64,000 bases of DNA. It comes from JANOMH01 sp031422295. GTDB taxonomy: Bacteria; Pseudomonadota; Alphaproteobacteria; Rhodobacterales; Rhodobacteraceae. The stretch is taken from positions 76,591 to 140,590 of the forward strand of contig JANOQM010000056.1 in the NCBI GenBank assembly GCA_031422295.1, in the 5' to 3' direction. The notes below the pieces were generated by a model, which was given only the letters and a program-made list of their open reading frames with translations, had not been told where the DNA came from and did no database searches. The position numbers and the translations under genes are program-made. Every line of letters begins with the position of its first letter. The first letter of the stretch is position 1. Below, in pieces: positions 32,406 through 42,338 of the stretch.

Positions 32406-35400
32406 TCAATGGAAATCACGCGATTTGGGGATGACGCGGGCGTCGCGGGGATGGCGATGTGTGCCGTTGGGGACAGGTTTGCGCACTTCATCGGCGCGGG
32501 CAAGGGGCACCTCCATCGGGTCGTTCGACAGGCGGTCCAGGGCGTCGCTGCGGTTTGTCAGATGGGTTGCGACCACGTGAATGACATCTGCATCACGTTG
32601 CAGGATGCCGCGCACGTCGATCAGGCGAGATTGCATGATGACACGGCGAAACGCTTCAAACACGGTGGGCCAGACAACAAGATTTGCAACACCGGTTTCA
32701 TCCTCCAACGTGATGAAACAGACGCCATTGGCACTGCCGGGGCGTTGACGGATCAGGACGATCCCGGCAAGTGAAATCTGTTGCGCGTTGCGCATGCGGG
32801 GCAGGTCACCTGCAGCGGTATAGCCTTGCCGCGTCATACTCTTGCGCAGGAAGGCCATGGGATGTGCCTTCAGTGACAGGCGCAGGGTCTGGTAATCGGC
32901 GACGACATGTTCGCAGGTTGGCATCTGCGGCAGGGTGAACGGGACCTCTGGCCCTTCGTCGCGCCTATTTGAAAACAGCGGCAGGTCTGGTGCATCGCGC
33001 AATGCCCGCGCATCCCACAGCGCCTGCCTGCGGTCCAGCGAGAGGGAGCGGAAGGCATCGGCCGCCGCCAGTTTACGCATGCTGCCCACATCAGCCTTTG
33101 CGCGCATCATCAGATTTTGAAGATCGGTGAAAGGGGAGTGTCGAGCCGCGATCAGCCGCAGCGCCATCACCTGCGCGATCCCATTGATCTGTCGTAACCC
33201 CAACCGCATGGCGTACGTCCCCGGCCCCACAGGCTCTAGCGTATTGTCCCAATCGCTGTAATTCACATCCGGCGCCTGCACTATCACCCCATGTTCGCGT
33301 GCATCGCGCACGATCTGGGCGGGGGCGTAAAACCCCATTGGTTGCGCGTTCAGCAGGGCTGCACAAAACACATCCGGGTAATGCAGCTTGATCCAGCTGG
33401 AGATATAGACCAGCAGCGCAAAACTGGCCGCATGGCTTTCGGGAAAGCCGTATTCGCCGAACCCTTTGATCTGGTCAAAGCACCTTTGCGCAAATTCCGC
33501 ATCATAACCCCGCGCGATCATGCGACCGACCATTTTGGTTTGCAGCGTCTCGATGGTGCCGCGTGACCGAAAGGTCGCCATCGCCTTGCGCAACTCGTTT
33601 GCCTCGGCCGGGCTGAACTTGGCGGCGTCGATGGCGATCTTCATCGCCTGTTCCTGAAAAATCGGCACACCCAGGGTGCGGCCGAGGATCTTTTTCAACT
33701 CGTCGGGGTCATGTTCGGGCCCAGGTGACGGGTAGATGACGGCCTCCTTACCACTGCGACGCCGCAGATAGGGATGCACCATATCGCCCTGAATTGGGCC
33801 GGGGCGGACGATGGCGACCTGAATAACGAGGTCATAGAACTGGCGGGGTTTCAGGCGCGGCAGCATGTTCATCTGTGCGCGGCTTTCCACCTGAAACGTG
33901 CCCAGACTGTCGCCTTTGCACAGCATGTCATAGACGGCGCTGTCTTCCTTTGGCACCGTGGCCAGATCAAAGCGTTTGCCATAATGCGCGTCGATCAGAT
34001 CGAACGCTTTGCGGATGCAGGTCAGCATCCCCAAAGCCAGCACATCGACCTTGAGGATGCGCAACTCATCAATGTCATCTTTGTCCCATTCAATGAAGCT
34101 GCGGTCAGGCATCGCGCCATTGCCGATGGGAACCGTCTGGGTCAGCGGCGTTTCGGTCAGGATGAACCCGCCGACATGCTGGCCAAGGTGCCGGGGCATG
34201 CCGATCATCTGTTCGGCCAGCTTGATGGTGCGCCCCATCAGCGGATCGGTCAGATCAAGGCCAGCCTCTGCGGCCTCTTTGGCCCCCACCTCACGCCCCC
34301 AACTGCCCCAGATGGTCTTGGCAAGGGCGGCGGTCACATCCTCGGACAGGCCCATGACCTTGCCGACCTCGCGGATCGCCATGCGCGGGCGGTAATGGAT
34401 GACGGTGGCACACAGGCCCGCGCGGTGGCGGCCGTATTTGGCATAGATATGCTGGATCACCTCTTCGCGCCGTTCATGTTCGAAATCCACGTCGATATCG
34501 GGGGGCTCGCGGCGTTCCTCGCTGATGAAGCGTTCAAACAGCAGGTCGTGCTTTGACGGATCAACCGCCGTAATCCCCAGCATGTAACAGACCGCCGAAT
34601 TGGCCGCCGACCCACGACCCTGGCACAGGATCGGCGGGGTCACCTGCGTGCGGGCAAACTGGATGATATCATACACGGTCAGGAAATACTGGGCGATGTT
34701 CAGTTTCGCGATCATCGCAAGCTCTTTCAGAAGCACCGCATGGGTCTTTTCCGGCAGCCCGTCGGGATAGCGCCATGCGGCCCCCTGCCAGGTCAGTTCG
34801 GTCAGATGCTCCTGCGGGGTGCGGCCAGCGGGGATACTTTCCTGCGGGTATTCATAGGACAGCTCGCGCAGATCAAAGGTGCAGGCATCAGCCACATCCC
34901 GCGTGGCGGCGATGGCGTGGGGCCATGCGGCAAAAAGCCGGGCCATTTGCGTGGGCGACTTTAGGTGCCTCTCTGCATTGGCTGCTAGCAGAAACCCGGC
35001 TTTGGTGATCGTCGTCTTGTGCAGGATGCAGGTCATCACGTCCTGCAAGGGGCGACGGTTGGGGGCGTGATAATGAACGTCATTGGTGGCGAGGATCGAC
35101 AGCCCATGTGCCCGCGCCAATGCATCCAGGCGGTTGATCCGGGCCCGGTCGTCACCGCGATAAAGATAACTGGCGGCGATGTGGTGCAGGGTTGGCAGGT
35201 GGTGGGTCAGGCGGCGCAGGTTTGCAGCGAAGGGGTCGAGGTTTTCGGGGGGCATAGCAATCAGCTGCACCCCGTCGGCATGGGCGGCCAGATCATCGAG
35301 TGTGATGTCGCAGATCCCCTTGGCCTGCCAGTCTCCGTTCACATCCTGCATCTTGCCCTTGGACAGCAGCATGCACAGCCGACCATAGGCGGCGCGGTCG

Positions 35401-35708
35401 CGCGGATAGGCCAGAAACGCCTCGCCTGTCACCAATTGCAACCGGCAGCCGATCACCGGACGCAGGTTGGCCCCGAGCGCGGCAGAGTGCAGGCGCACCA
35501 CCCCGGCCATTGTGTTCAGATCGGCAATCCCGATGGCATCATAGCCCTTGGCCCCTGCGGTTGTGGCCAGATCAACGGCATCCGAGGCGCCGCGCAGAAA
35601 CGAAAAGCAACTGGTCACCCCCAGTTCCACAAAGGACGCGCGCAGTTTTGGGGTAAACCCCGCATCCGTCAGGGTGCGCCTTGGGCGCTGGTTGTCCATT
35701 TCGGGCAT
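32406..35708 (-). CDS. dnaE2: Error-prone DNA polymerase DnaE2 (ImuC)
   Basis: 1100 residues of the C-family polymerase DnaE2 group: an N-terminal PHP domain (VELGVTSCFSFLRGAS, YHAPNRRPLQDVM), the catalytic aspartates in PPDIDVDFEHERREE and LKVDVLALGML, and a C-terminal OB-fold (QISLAGIVLIRQRPG). It carries out translesion synthesis after DNA damage with ImuA and ImuB. The start at 35708 overlaps the imuB stop by one base (TGATG), so the pair are coupled; an upstream frame extension adds only shadow residues. Confidence 0.93.
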   Translation of the reverse strand: MPEMDNQRPRRTLTDAGFTPKLRASFVELGVTSCFSFLRGASDAVDLATTAGAKGYDAIGIADLNTMAGVVRLHSAALGANLRPVIGCRLQLVTGEAFLAYPRDRAAYGRLCMLLSKGKMQDVNGDWQAKGICDITLDDLAAHADGVQLIAMPPENLDPFAANLRRLTHHLPTLHHIAASYLYRGDDRARINRLDALARAHGLSILATNDVHYHAPNRRPLQDVMTCILHKTTITKAGFLLAANAERHLKSPTQMARLFAAWPHAIAATRDVADACTFDLRELSYEYPQESIPAGRTPQEHLTELTWQGAAWRYPDGLPEKTHAVLLKELAMIAKLNIAQYFLTVYDIIQFARTQVTPPILCQGRGSAANSAVCYMLGITAVDPSKHDLLFERFISEERREPPDIDVDFEHERREEVIQHIYAKYGRHRAGLCATVIHYRPRMAIREVGKVMGLSEDVTAALAKTIWGSWGREVGAKEAAEAGLDLTDPLMGRTIKLAEQMIGMPRHLGQHVGGFILTETPLTQTVPIGNGAMPDRSFIEWDKDDIDELRILKVDVLALGMLTCIRKAFDLIDAHYGKRFDLATVPKEDSAVYDMLCKGDSLGTFQVESRAQMNMLPRLKPRQFYDLVIQVAIVRPGPIQGDMVHPYLRRRSGKEAVIYPSPGPEHDPDELKKILGRTLGVPIFQEQAMKIAIDAAKFSPAEANELRKAMATFRSRGTIETLQTKMVGRMIARGYDAEFAQRCFDQIKGFGEYGFPESHAASFALLVYISSWIKLHYPDVFCAALLNAQPMGFYAPAQIVRDAREHGVIVQAPDVNYSDWDNTLEPVGPGTYAMRLGLRQINGIAQVMALRLIAARHSPFTDLQNLMMRAKADVGSMRKLAAADAFRSLSLDRRQALWDARALRDAPDLPLFSNRRDEGPEVPFTLPQMPTCEHVVADYQTLRLSLKAHPMAFLRKSMTRQGYTAAGDLPRMRNAQQISLAGIVLIRQRPGSANGVCFITLEDETGVANLVVWPTVFEAFRRVIMQSRLIDVRGILQRDADVIHVVATHLTNRSDALDRLSNDPMEVPLARADEVRKPVPNGTHRHPRDARVIPKSRDFH

Positions 35709-37240
35709 CAGGCAAACATCCCGTGCAGGAACCAGCGGGGATCGCCGCCGCGCCCATCCTCGTGCAGGCCTTCGCGGAACAGCCAAAAGCGCCTGCCGGT
35801 CTGATCCTCGATCTTGAAGTAATCACGCAGCCGGGTGCCGGGGCGGTCTTTCCACCATTCGGGGGCAATCCGTTCAGGGCCTTCATAGCGGGCCACGCGA
35901 TGGATCTGTTTGCGCCACATGAACTGGGCAGGTGGGCCTTCGGGCACGGCATAAAGAACGCGGATTTCCTCGGGTGAGGTCAAGAGGCGGATTGGGCGTT
36001 CCTTGACAAGATCGGGGAATGTCGTGTGATTTTTTGGGGCAGCATTACTCCAGCTTTCGGCGCGTTCCGGCATATAGCTAGCCTGTAAAATCGGCTGTTT
36101 GATCGCTTTTGAGCCAAAGCGGGCGGCCAGCCGGTCGATCAGTTGCGGCAATTGCACATCCGCCTCGGCCCTGCCATCCAGCCGGGTCTGCACAGTGCCC
36201 AAAGGCTCAACCATCCCCGCGTCCAGCGTGATCAGATCAAAGCCGAAGCCGGGATTGATCCGCTCAAGTTTACCCTTGAACAGGCCATGCAGGTGGTGCG
36301 GATCCCGGCTGCCGCTGGCGATGATCAGATCGACCATACTGACCTCGCCATCGGTGCGATAGACGGTCAGGTATAGTTTGCGGCACCCCAATCCGGCATG
36401 GGCCAGTTGCGCACATAGATCGGCACACAGGGATGGCAGATAGTGGGTGGGATCCTGAATGGGTTCGGACAAGCGGGCCTCGGCCCTGATCCGGGGCTGT
36501 GCCTCGATGCTGGCGACGGGTTCGGCCAAGGTTTCCATCACCTGATCCAAACGCAGCAACGGATTAGCGGGCAAGGCAGAGCGGATAAAGCGGCGGGCCA
36601 GCGACAGGCGCGGGACTTCGGCCACAGCGCCGATGGTTTTCAGGCCCAGCCGCTGCAACAAAAGCAGGGTATCCCCATCCAGCCGCAGGCCCGCGACTGG
36701 CAAAGGGGCAATCCTTGCGGCCAACTGATCAAAAGGACAAATCGCCCGCACAGGCCCAAACCGCGCCAAGGCCCATGCCGCCCCCCATGTAGGGGCCACC
36801 GCCAGCCGCGATGACAGCCCGAGCAGCGACAGCCGGGTTTCCATCTCGACCAGCATCGCAGGCTCACCGCCCCACAGGTGATCGGCCCCGGTCGTATCGA
36901 AGATCAAGCCATCCGGCCCGTCCACCACCGTCCATGGGCACCAGCGCCGGGCCCACAGGGCCAATCGGTCCAGCGCCTGTTTGTCACCGGCCACATCGGA
37001 ATATTCCACCTGCAGATCGGGGCAGATCGCCCGCATATCGACGACCCGCGCCCCCGCGCCGATCCCGGCCAGCCGGGCGGCACGGTTGGTGGCATGGATG
37101 ACCGGGCCGTGCGGCCCTTCGGTGGCCAGTACGACGGCGACATCATCCGGCGGCGCGTCGTTCTGCCGAGCCATCACTGTCTGCCACCGCTCCATCGCGA
37201 AATGCGGCAGAAAAATCGACACGATCCGCCGCCCGGTCAT
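35708..37240 (-). CDS. imuB: ImuB, catalytically inactive Y-family polymerase homologue
   Basis: 510 residues of the ImuB/DinP-like family (RRIVSIFLPHFAMERW, IFDTTGADHLWGGE, LGLSSRLAVAPTWGAAWALARF). The acidic catalytic residues of Y-family polymerases are replaced (no DxD in the first strand), as in known ImuB proteins, which act as scaffolds linking DnaE2 to the beta clamp. The start MTGRRIVSIF lies inside the end of imuA (overlap about 98 nt), and it is followed by dnaE2. Confidence 0.9.
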   Translation of the reverse strand: MTGRRIVSIFLPHFAMERWQTVMARQNDAPPDDVAVVLATEGPHGPVIHATNRAARLAGIGAGARVVDMRAICPDLQVEYSDVAGDKQALDRLALWARRWCPWTVVDGPDGLIFDTTGADHLWGGEPAMLVEMETRLSLLGLSSRLAVAPTWGAAWALARFGPVRAICPFDQLAARIAPLPVAGLRLDGDTLLLLQRLGLKTIGAVAEVPRLSLARRFIRSALPANPLLRLDQVMETLAEPVASIEAQPRIRAEARLSEPIQDPTHYLPSLCADLCAQLAHAGLGCRKLYLTVYRTDGEVSMVDLIIASGSRDPHHLHGLFKGKLERINPGFGFDLITLDAGMVEPLGTVQTRLDGRAEADVQLPQLIDRLAARFGSKAIKQPILQASYMPERAESWSNAAPKNHTTFPDLVKERPIRLLTSPEEIRVLYAVPEGPPAQFMWRKQIHRVARYEGPERIAPEWWKDRPGTRLRDYFKIEDQTGRRFWLFREGLHEDGRGGDPRWFLHGMFA

Positions 37241-37829
37241 AAGTTGCCACCCATGTTCCGGGATCCGCCTGGCGCGAGCGGAACAGTTCCACCTGCCAGC
37301 GCGGATCGCCGGGTGCCTGCGGATCGTAGGGATGTGCCAACGATGGCAGTGATGCAATACGCCAGCGATTCCGGGCCGCGCTGAGGTCGGGCGTGGCCCC
37401 CCGGCGGATCAGCCAACAGGGCAGATTGTTGGTTTCGGCCCGGGTTGCCAACCGCTTTGTGGCGGTAAAATCCAGCACATGCGGCGCGCCCCAAACCTCG
37501 CCGATTACTGCGGCCAGCGACGCGCAGCGCAAGCCTTCCTCCATCGCCCATAAAACATCCGCCGCACGGGGCAGGGTGATGTGGATCACGGGCCGCTGTG
37601 TCATCAGCCCGGGCAAATAGGGGCGCCCGGATTCGTTCTGCGACATGTGATCCTGCACCCACAGGATGGGTGCATTCGTACTCGGAACGACAGACATGAC
37701 AAAACCCGACATCCCCGCATCTGTTGTCGTGGTCGAAAAAACCTCTGACAGAGTGCGCGTGTTTGCCTGCACAAAGCCCTGTGCAGGTTCGGGTCGAGCC
37801 CTTGATGTGTGTGCTGACAGCCACCGCAC
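37143..37829 (-). CDS. imuA: ImuA, RecA/SulA-like mutasome protein
   Basis: 228 residues, soluble. The centre AADVLWAMEEGLRCASLAAVIGEVWG and TATKRLATRAE, NNLPCWLIRRGATPDLSAARNRWRIAS are typical of the short RecA-like ImuA proteins of Rhodobacteraceae. It starts at a GTG with AAAGGGA ~5 nt upstream. It is the first gene of the imuA-imuB-dnaE2 cassette; its 3' end overlaps imuB. A LexA box lies directly upstream, so it is SOS-induced. Confidence 0.85.
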   Translation of the reverse strand: MRWLSAHTSRARPEPAQGFVQANTRTLSEVFSTTTTDAGMSGFVMSVVPSTNAPILWVQDHMSQNESGRPYLPGLMTQRPVIHITLPRAADVLWAMEEGLRCASLAAVIGEVWGAPHVLDFTATKRLATRAETNNLPCWLIRRGATPDLSAARNRWRIASLPSLAHPYDPQAPGDPRWQVELFRSRQADPGTWVATYDRAADRVDFSAAFRDGAVADSDGSAERRAAG

Positions 37830-37846
37830 AGAGAATCCCTTTATAT

Positions 37847-37861
37847 GTTCATGTTATGTTC
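37847..37861 (-). promoter_or_regulatory. LexA (SOS) box upstream of imuA
   Basis: GTTC-N7-GTTC (37847-37850 and 37858-37861), the alphaproteobacterial LexA consensus, 18 bp upstream of the imuA start. It would repress the imuA-imuB-dnaE2 operon until DNA damage. Confidence 0.85.
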
Positions 37862-37984
37862 TATTCTCCTCAATTGGCATTTGCCAATGTTATCTGCCGC
37901 GTGCTGCGGGGTCTGGCCCAGCTTCCAAGTCCAACTTCAGATCATCAATACCTGTGATAATCGCCCCATCGCGACCAAGACCTC

Positions 37985-38215
37985 CAACGAAGGTAAAGGC
38001 AGTCCTCAAACGTGAGGATCTGCACATTGTTGCGGACAACGGCTACTTCAGCTCCCGCGAAATCCTCAGCTGCCACAGGGCTACCACAGGGCTGGCATCA
38101 CCGCGACGGTGCCGCGCCCGGACACATCCTGCAGCCGGTCTGAAGGGCGTTACGTGAAGGCCGACTTTGCCTATCAGGTGGAAGCCGATAATCGCGGCGA
38201 GCGTTTCGCTTGAGT
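37985..38215 (+). pseudogene. IS1182-like transposase remnant
   Basis: Plus-strand text TKVKAVLKREDLHIVADNGYFSSREIL then AGITATVPRPDTS and VKADFAYQVEAD resembles the middle of IS1182-type DDE transposases around the second catalytic Asp (VADKGYFS...AGITPYVPKP...KEDFTYD). It is not open at either end, and no inverted repeats are evident. The rest of 37862-38697 shows no gene I can recognise. Confidence 0.6.
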
Positions 38216-38697
38216 TCAAGCAGTCTTATGTGAAGTCGGAAAGCGGCGGGCAGGTCGAAGGCATTTACCGCAAGCGGATGAGCCTTGCTTCGGGCCGCTT
38301 TGCGATGATCGAAAACGGGCTGGGGTTCCAATTGGTGCCTTGGTCCACGACTTTGGAGAAACGCAAAGGATTGAACGTTTTAGGAGTTGCCCGAGCGAGT
38401 GGCGGTGTCGACTGGAAAATGAGACGTAAACTCGATGTGGGCATGGGAACTTCACCCCGCGCCAAACCATGAAAGCTTGAAATACATTTCAACATACCCT
38501 GATCAATGCAACCAATCGCCGACTGAAATAGAACTACAGATTAGGGCTAAACATCCGTCAGGTATCGGCGGAGAGGTTAATCTTTTGGTTGCCAGTCATG
38601 AGTTGGGTGGTTTTTCTGTTTGGCACACTTACATCTGCGGATCAAAACAGCACAAGTGTCGCTTTGATCCGCAGTTGGTCGGCGTTTCTCAACTGAT

Positions 38698-39774
38698 CTA
38701 TTCCTGCCAGCCCGTCACCCCATTGCCGCCGAAGATCATGCGGCGGATCATCGGTTGTGTCAGCGAGGCGGAAAACCCCATGACGGGGGTACTGGCTGCA
38801 TCAAGTTGCGCCATTTGGTCAGGGCTGAGGGTGATTTCAGTTGCTGCGATGTTGCTGGCGAGTTGGGCAAGGCTACTGGCCCCGATCAGCGTGGAGGTGA
38901 CGCCGGGTTTGGCCATTGTCCAAGCAAAGGCAACCTGTGCTGTGGGGCGATCAAGTTCCGCAGCGACGGAGGTCAGCGCATCAAGGATATCCCAATTCCG
39001 GTCGGTGAATTTGCTGTCGCCAAACGGGTTGGCACCACTCAGCCGGCCGGTGTTGCCGGTGTCCCCACGCTTGTATTTGCCGGTCAGAAAACCACCGGCC
39101 AGCGGGCTCCATGGCATGACCCCCATCCCGGCCTCGCGCGCTGCCGGAAAATGCTCGGCTTCCACGTCGCGGGCGACCAGCGAGTACTCCAGCTGCATGG
39201 CGATAGGTCCCGGAATGCGACGCTCGGAAGCTATTGTGGCGGCTTTCATGGCCAGCCACGCAGGCATGTCGGAAAAGGCGAAGTAGCGAATTTTGCCTGC
39301 GCGAACGAGGTCGCCGAGGGTCTGCAGGATTTCCTCGACCGGGGTGACGCCATCCCAGATATGCATCCAGTAGAGGTCGATGTAATCGGTCCTAAGACGT
39401 TTCAGCGAGGCTTCGAGCGCGCGATGTATGTTCTTGGCCCCTGCACCACCCGCATTCGGATTACCTGCGGCAGTTTGAGAAGCACTCAGCGGGCTGGCGG
39501 AGCCGTTGAAGCCAAACTTCGTGGCAAGAACGATCTCGTCGCGGGACTTGGTTTCACTGATGAACTTGCCAACCAGAACCTCGCTTTCGCCGCCTGCATA
39601 GATATCGGCGGTATCGACGAAATTTCCGCCCGCAGCACGGTAGGCATCGAAAATCGCACGCGCGGTTGTGTCGTCTGCGTTCCACCCTCCCGGCCCGAAA
39701 GTCATGCTGCCAAGCGCGAGTGGACTGACCACAAGGCCGGAACGGCCAAGCGTGCGGAAGTTTGTGAGGGGCAT
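38698..39774 (-). CDS. Aldo/keto reductase
   Basis: 358-residue TIM-barrel NADPH-dependent reductase. The tetrad is visible as Asp in FVDTADIYAGGESE, the Tyr just after, Lys in LATKFGF and His in YWMHIWD. Typical family strands SDMPAWLAMKAA and the C-terminal TLIGASSLAQLASNI follow. It is divergent from the TetR regulator at 39848 with a 73-bp gap and is probably its target. Substrate unknown; detoxification of carbonyls is usual for the family. Confidence 0.88.
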   Translation of the reverse strand: MPLTNFRTLGRSGLVVSPLALGSMTFGPGGWNADDTTARAIFDAYRAAGGNFVDTADIYAGGESEVLVGKFISETKSRDEIVLATKFGFNGSASPLSASQTAAGNPNAGGAGAKNIHRALEASLKRLRTDYIDLYWMHIWDGVTPVEEILQTLGDLVRAGKIRYFAFSDMPAWLAMKAATIASERRIPGPIAMQLEYSLVARDVEAEHFPAAREAGMGVMPWSPLAGGFLTGKYKRGDTGNTGRLSGANPFGDSKFTDRNWDILDALTSVAAELDRPTAQVAFAWTMAKPGVTSTLIGASSLAQLASNIAATEITLSPDQMAQLDAASTPVMGFSASLTQPMIRRMIFGGNGVTGWQE

Positions 39775-39826
39775 GGGTTTTCCTATTTCATAACGGTCGA
39801 TACGATTTATCTAGAACTCTTGCCTA

Positions 39827-39836
39827 TTGACGTCAA
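39827..39836. promoter_or_regulatory. Candidate TetR operator in the divergent gap
   Basis: TTGACGTCAA is a perfect 10-bp palindrome lying 12 bp upstream of the TetR gene and 53 bp upstream of the aldo/keto reductase gene, the expected place for an autoregulatory operator. Confidence 0.4.
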
Positions 39837-39847
39837 CCTAATTAATA

Positions 39848-40483
39848 ATGATCACTATGGATATTGCCACGCCCACGCCGAGAAAGCCCGGTCGTCCCCT
39901 GTCCTTTGATCGGCAGGCGGCCTTGCAGCGGGCCATGCTGACCTTCTGGCGGCATGGATACGAGACGACGTCGATCAGCGATCTGACGGCTGCGATGGGT
40001 GTGACGGCCCCCAGCATCTACACAGCGTTCGGTGACAAGAAGCGGCTGTTTCTGGAGGCGATGTGTCTTTACGCCGGATCGCCGGATGACTTGCAGCAAT
40101 CGCTGGATCAGGCCGCGACGGCGCGGGATGCCGTCAGCGACATGCTTACCTCAGCAGCATACGCCTTTACCGGCGAGACGACCCCCCGCGGCTGCCTGTT
40201 GGCCAGCGCCACGGCCAGCGGATCGACGGACTCGGCGGACGTCCAGAAAGCTGTTGCGGATGTAAGGCGCGATATCGTGGCGCGGTTGAAAGGGCGTATC
40301 GACCGGGATATTGCCACCAAAGTTTTGCCCGAAACGGCGTCGGCCACGACCTTGGCGGCAATGGTCGTCGCCGTGATACAGGGAATGTCAGTGCTGGCGC
40401 GCGATGGGTTGGAGAGGGAAAGCCTTTTGAAAGTCGCCAGTTGCGCCTTGGAAGGCTGGCCAGTTTCGCAAACAGAAGGGTGA
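39848..40483 (+). CDS. TetR family transcriptional regulator
   Basis: 211 residues. The N-terminal helix-turn-helix is LTAAMGVTAPSIYTAFGDKKRLFLEAM at about residues 40-66, preceded by FWRHGYETTSISD. The helical C-terminal domain (residues 80-205) would bind an unknown ligand. An ATG three codons later is an alternative start. Divergent from the aldo/keto reductase it likely controls. Confidence 0.88.
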   Translation: MITMDIATPTPRKPGRPLSFDRQAALQRAMLTFWRHGYETTSISDLTAAMGVTAPSIYTAFGDKKRLFLEAMCLYAGSPDDLQQSLDQAATARDAVSDMLTSAAYAFTGETTPRGCLLASATASGSTDSADVQKAVADVRRDIVARLKGRIDRDIATKVLPETASATTLAAMVVAVIQGMSVLARDGLERESLLKVASCALEGWPVSQTEG

Positions 40484-40769
40484 AAACCCAATGGAATCAC
40501 GACAGACAGATGACATATTAGGGCGTCGAAACACGACGAACCATCGCGAGCGCCATTAGGAGGGGCTGTGGCCTGACCCAGCGGCGTCCTTCTTTCCAAA
40601 AGCCGCCTTCAATGCGTTCTGCCGATGCAATATAATTGAAAGACGCAACCGTTGCGACAGTCGGCAGCAATGCGGTGTGAAACTGGTCTGCTATGTGGGA
40701 CAGAGTGGACCTTGACGAGTGTGCAGCCGCTCAGCCATTCTGGCATTTCGGCAGAGTTATCGAGGGAAG

Positions 40770-41165
40770 ATGACGAAAAAGGCACTCTATCCACCCGGAT
40801 CACGGACAATCGCTGACCGAATCAAACTTTCGCCGGGGATCATTTCCGGTAACCATGTCTTTGTGACAGGCATGACCGGTAGCAGCCCGGACGGCACCAT
40901 GCCAGACAGTTTGGAAGATCAGTTCCGGCAGGCTTTTGAAAAGATTGTTGCTGTTCTACGCGAGGCCGGACTAGACTTTGACGCGGTTGTCGAAATGACG
41001 ACCTACCACGTCGGCCTGCGCGATCACTTCGACCTATTTTGTGCGGTGCGTTCGGAATTTGTTTTGGAGCCGTTTCCTGCATGGACCGCCGTAGAAGTCG
41101 CAGGACTTCGTAGGGAAGGCGCAGTTGTAGAGATCACGGTAGTCGCCACACTTGATGCAATCTGA
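40770..41165 (+). CDS. RidA family protein
   Basis: 131 residues of the RidA/YjgF/UK114 fold: SPGIISGNHVFVTGMTG, then QFRQAFEKIVAVLREAGLDFDAVVEMTTYHVGLRDH and a C-terminal FPAWTAVEVAGLRREGAVVEITVVA containing the usual Arg region. Family members hydrolyse reactive enamine/imine intermediates or bind small metabolites. The start MTKKALY has GAGGGA just upstream. The 286 nt before it and 197 nt after it show no gene. Confidence 0.82.
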   Translation: MTKKALYPPGSRTIADRIKLSPGIISGNHVFVTGMTGSSPDGTMPDSLEDQFRQAFEKIVAVLREAGLDFDAVVEMTTYHVGLRDHFDLFCAVRSEFVLEPFPAWTAVEVAGLRREGAVVEITVVATLDAI

Positions 41166-41362
41166 ACCGACCGACCGCTGTCGACTCGAAGCGAGCAATT
41201 GCGCAAACCGATCAGCCGGTTAAGACAGAAGCTGAGTTTAGCCTGAAAACCGTCTGGAGGATCGGGGGTTGCTCAGACCTGCAATTGGATGAGGCAGCAG
41301 CAAGCTGCCACATCCAGCCAAGATCCTGCGACCAAGGGAGATAGCGCCCTATGCGGCCACCC

Positions 41363-42238
41363 TCACCGCACAGCAATCGCATCAAGTGCCGCGATCATGC
41401 CTTCTGAAAGCTGGAGGTTCGCCGCATCCGTATTTTCGCGCAGGTGGGCGACCGACGACGTGCCCGGGATAAGCAGGATATTCGGCGATCTTTGCAGCAG
41501 CCACGCCAGCGCCACCTGTATTGGCGTCGCCCTTATGTCCGTCGCAACATCAGATAGTGCCGCCGATTGCAGGGGCGAAAACCCACCCAGCGGAAAGAAC
41601 GGCACAAAGGCGACACCTTGCGCGGCAAGGTGGTCTATCAGGTCATCATCGCTGCGGTGCGCAAGATTGTAGTGGTTCTGCACGCAGACGATTTTTGCGA
41701 TCGCAGACGCTTCAGCATATTGCGCCGCAGTCACATTGCTAAGCCCGATATGTTTGACAAGCCCTTGGCGTTGCAGGTGGGCCAATACGCCCAATGGCTC
41801 CGCAATCGAACCATCCGTCGGCCCGTCCGCTCCGCCACAGCGCAGGTTGACGATATCGAGGGTATCACGCCCGAGGTTTTTCAGATTGTCATGCACGGCG
41901 CAGGTCAGATCTTCCGCCTTGAAGCCCGGAAGCCATGACGCGTCATCGCCACGCGAAAAGCCGATTTTCGTGACGATCACGAGGTCATTGGCATAAGGTG
42001 AAAGTGCCTCGCGGATCAGCTGGTTCGCGACATGCGGGCCATAGAAATCGGCCGTGTCGATGTGGTTGATCCCCAGGGCTGCTGCCTCGCGCAGAACGGC
42101 AATCGCGGCGGCGTGGTCTTTGGGCGGGCCCCAGACCCCGGGGCCGGGCAGTTGCATGGTGCCATAGCCCATGCGGTTCACGGTCAGCGAGGTTCCGGGA
42201 AAGGTAAAGCGGGTGCCAAGGGTGGTATGAGAGGTCAT
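41363..42238 (-). CDS. Aldo/keto reductase
   Basis: 291 residues, MGYGTMQLPGPGVWGPP..., with Asp and Tyr in NHIDTADFYGPH, Lys in IVTKIGF and a VKHIGLSNVTAAQYAEA strand; the His expected after DIVNLR is replaced (NLRCGG), as in several members of this AKR branch. Start MTSHTTLG is chosen; a longer frame to 42529 overlaps the LysR gene without similarity. It is divergent from the LysR gene at 42339 and is its probable target. Confidence 0.85.
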   Translation of the reverse strand: MTSHTTLGTRFTFPGTSLTVNRMGYGTMQLPGPGVWGPPKDHAAAIAVLREAAALGINHIDTADFYGPHVANQLIREALSPYANDLVIVTKIGFSRGDDASWLPGFKAEDLTCAVHDNLKNLGRDTLDIVNLRCGGADGPTDGSIAEPLGVLAHLQRQGLVKHIGLSNVTAAQYAEASAIAKIVCVQNHYNLAHRSDDDLIDHLAAQGVAFVPFFPLGGFSPLQSAALSDVATDIRATPIQVALAWLLQRSPNILLIPGTSSVAHLRENTDAANLQLSEGMIAALDAIAVR

Positions 42239-42338
42239 CGTGCGTCTCCTGTGTTTGGGGTGGTGCAAGGAAGATGGCTGCTCGCCGGGAGTTCGATAAG
42301 CTGATACAGTCGGCACGGGCTGTACGGAAATCTGCACA

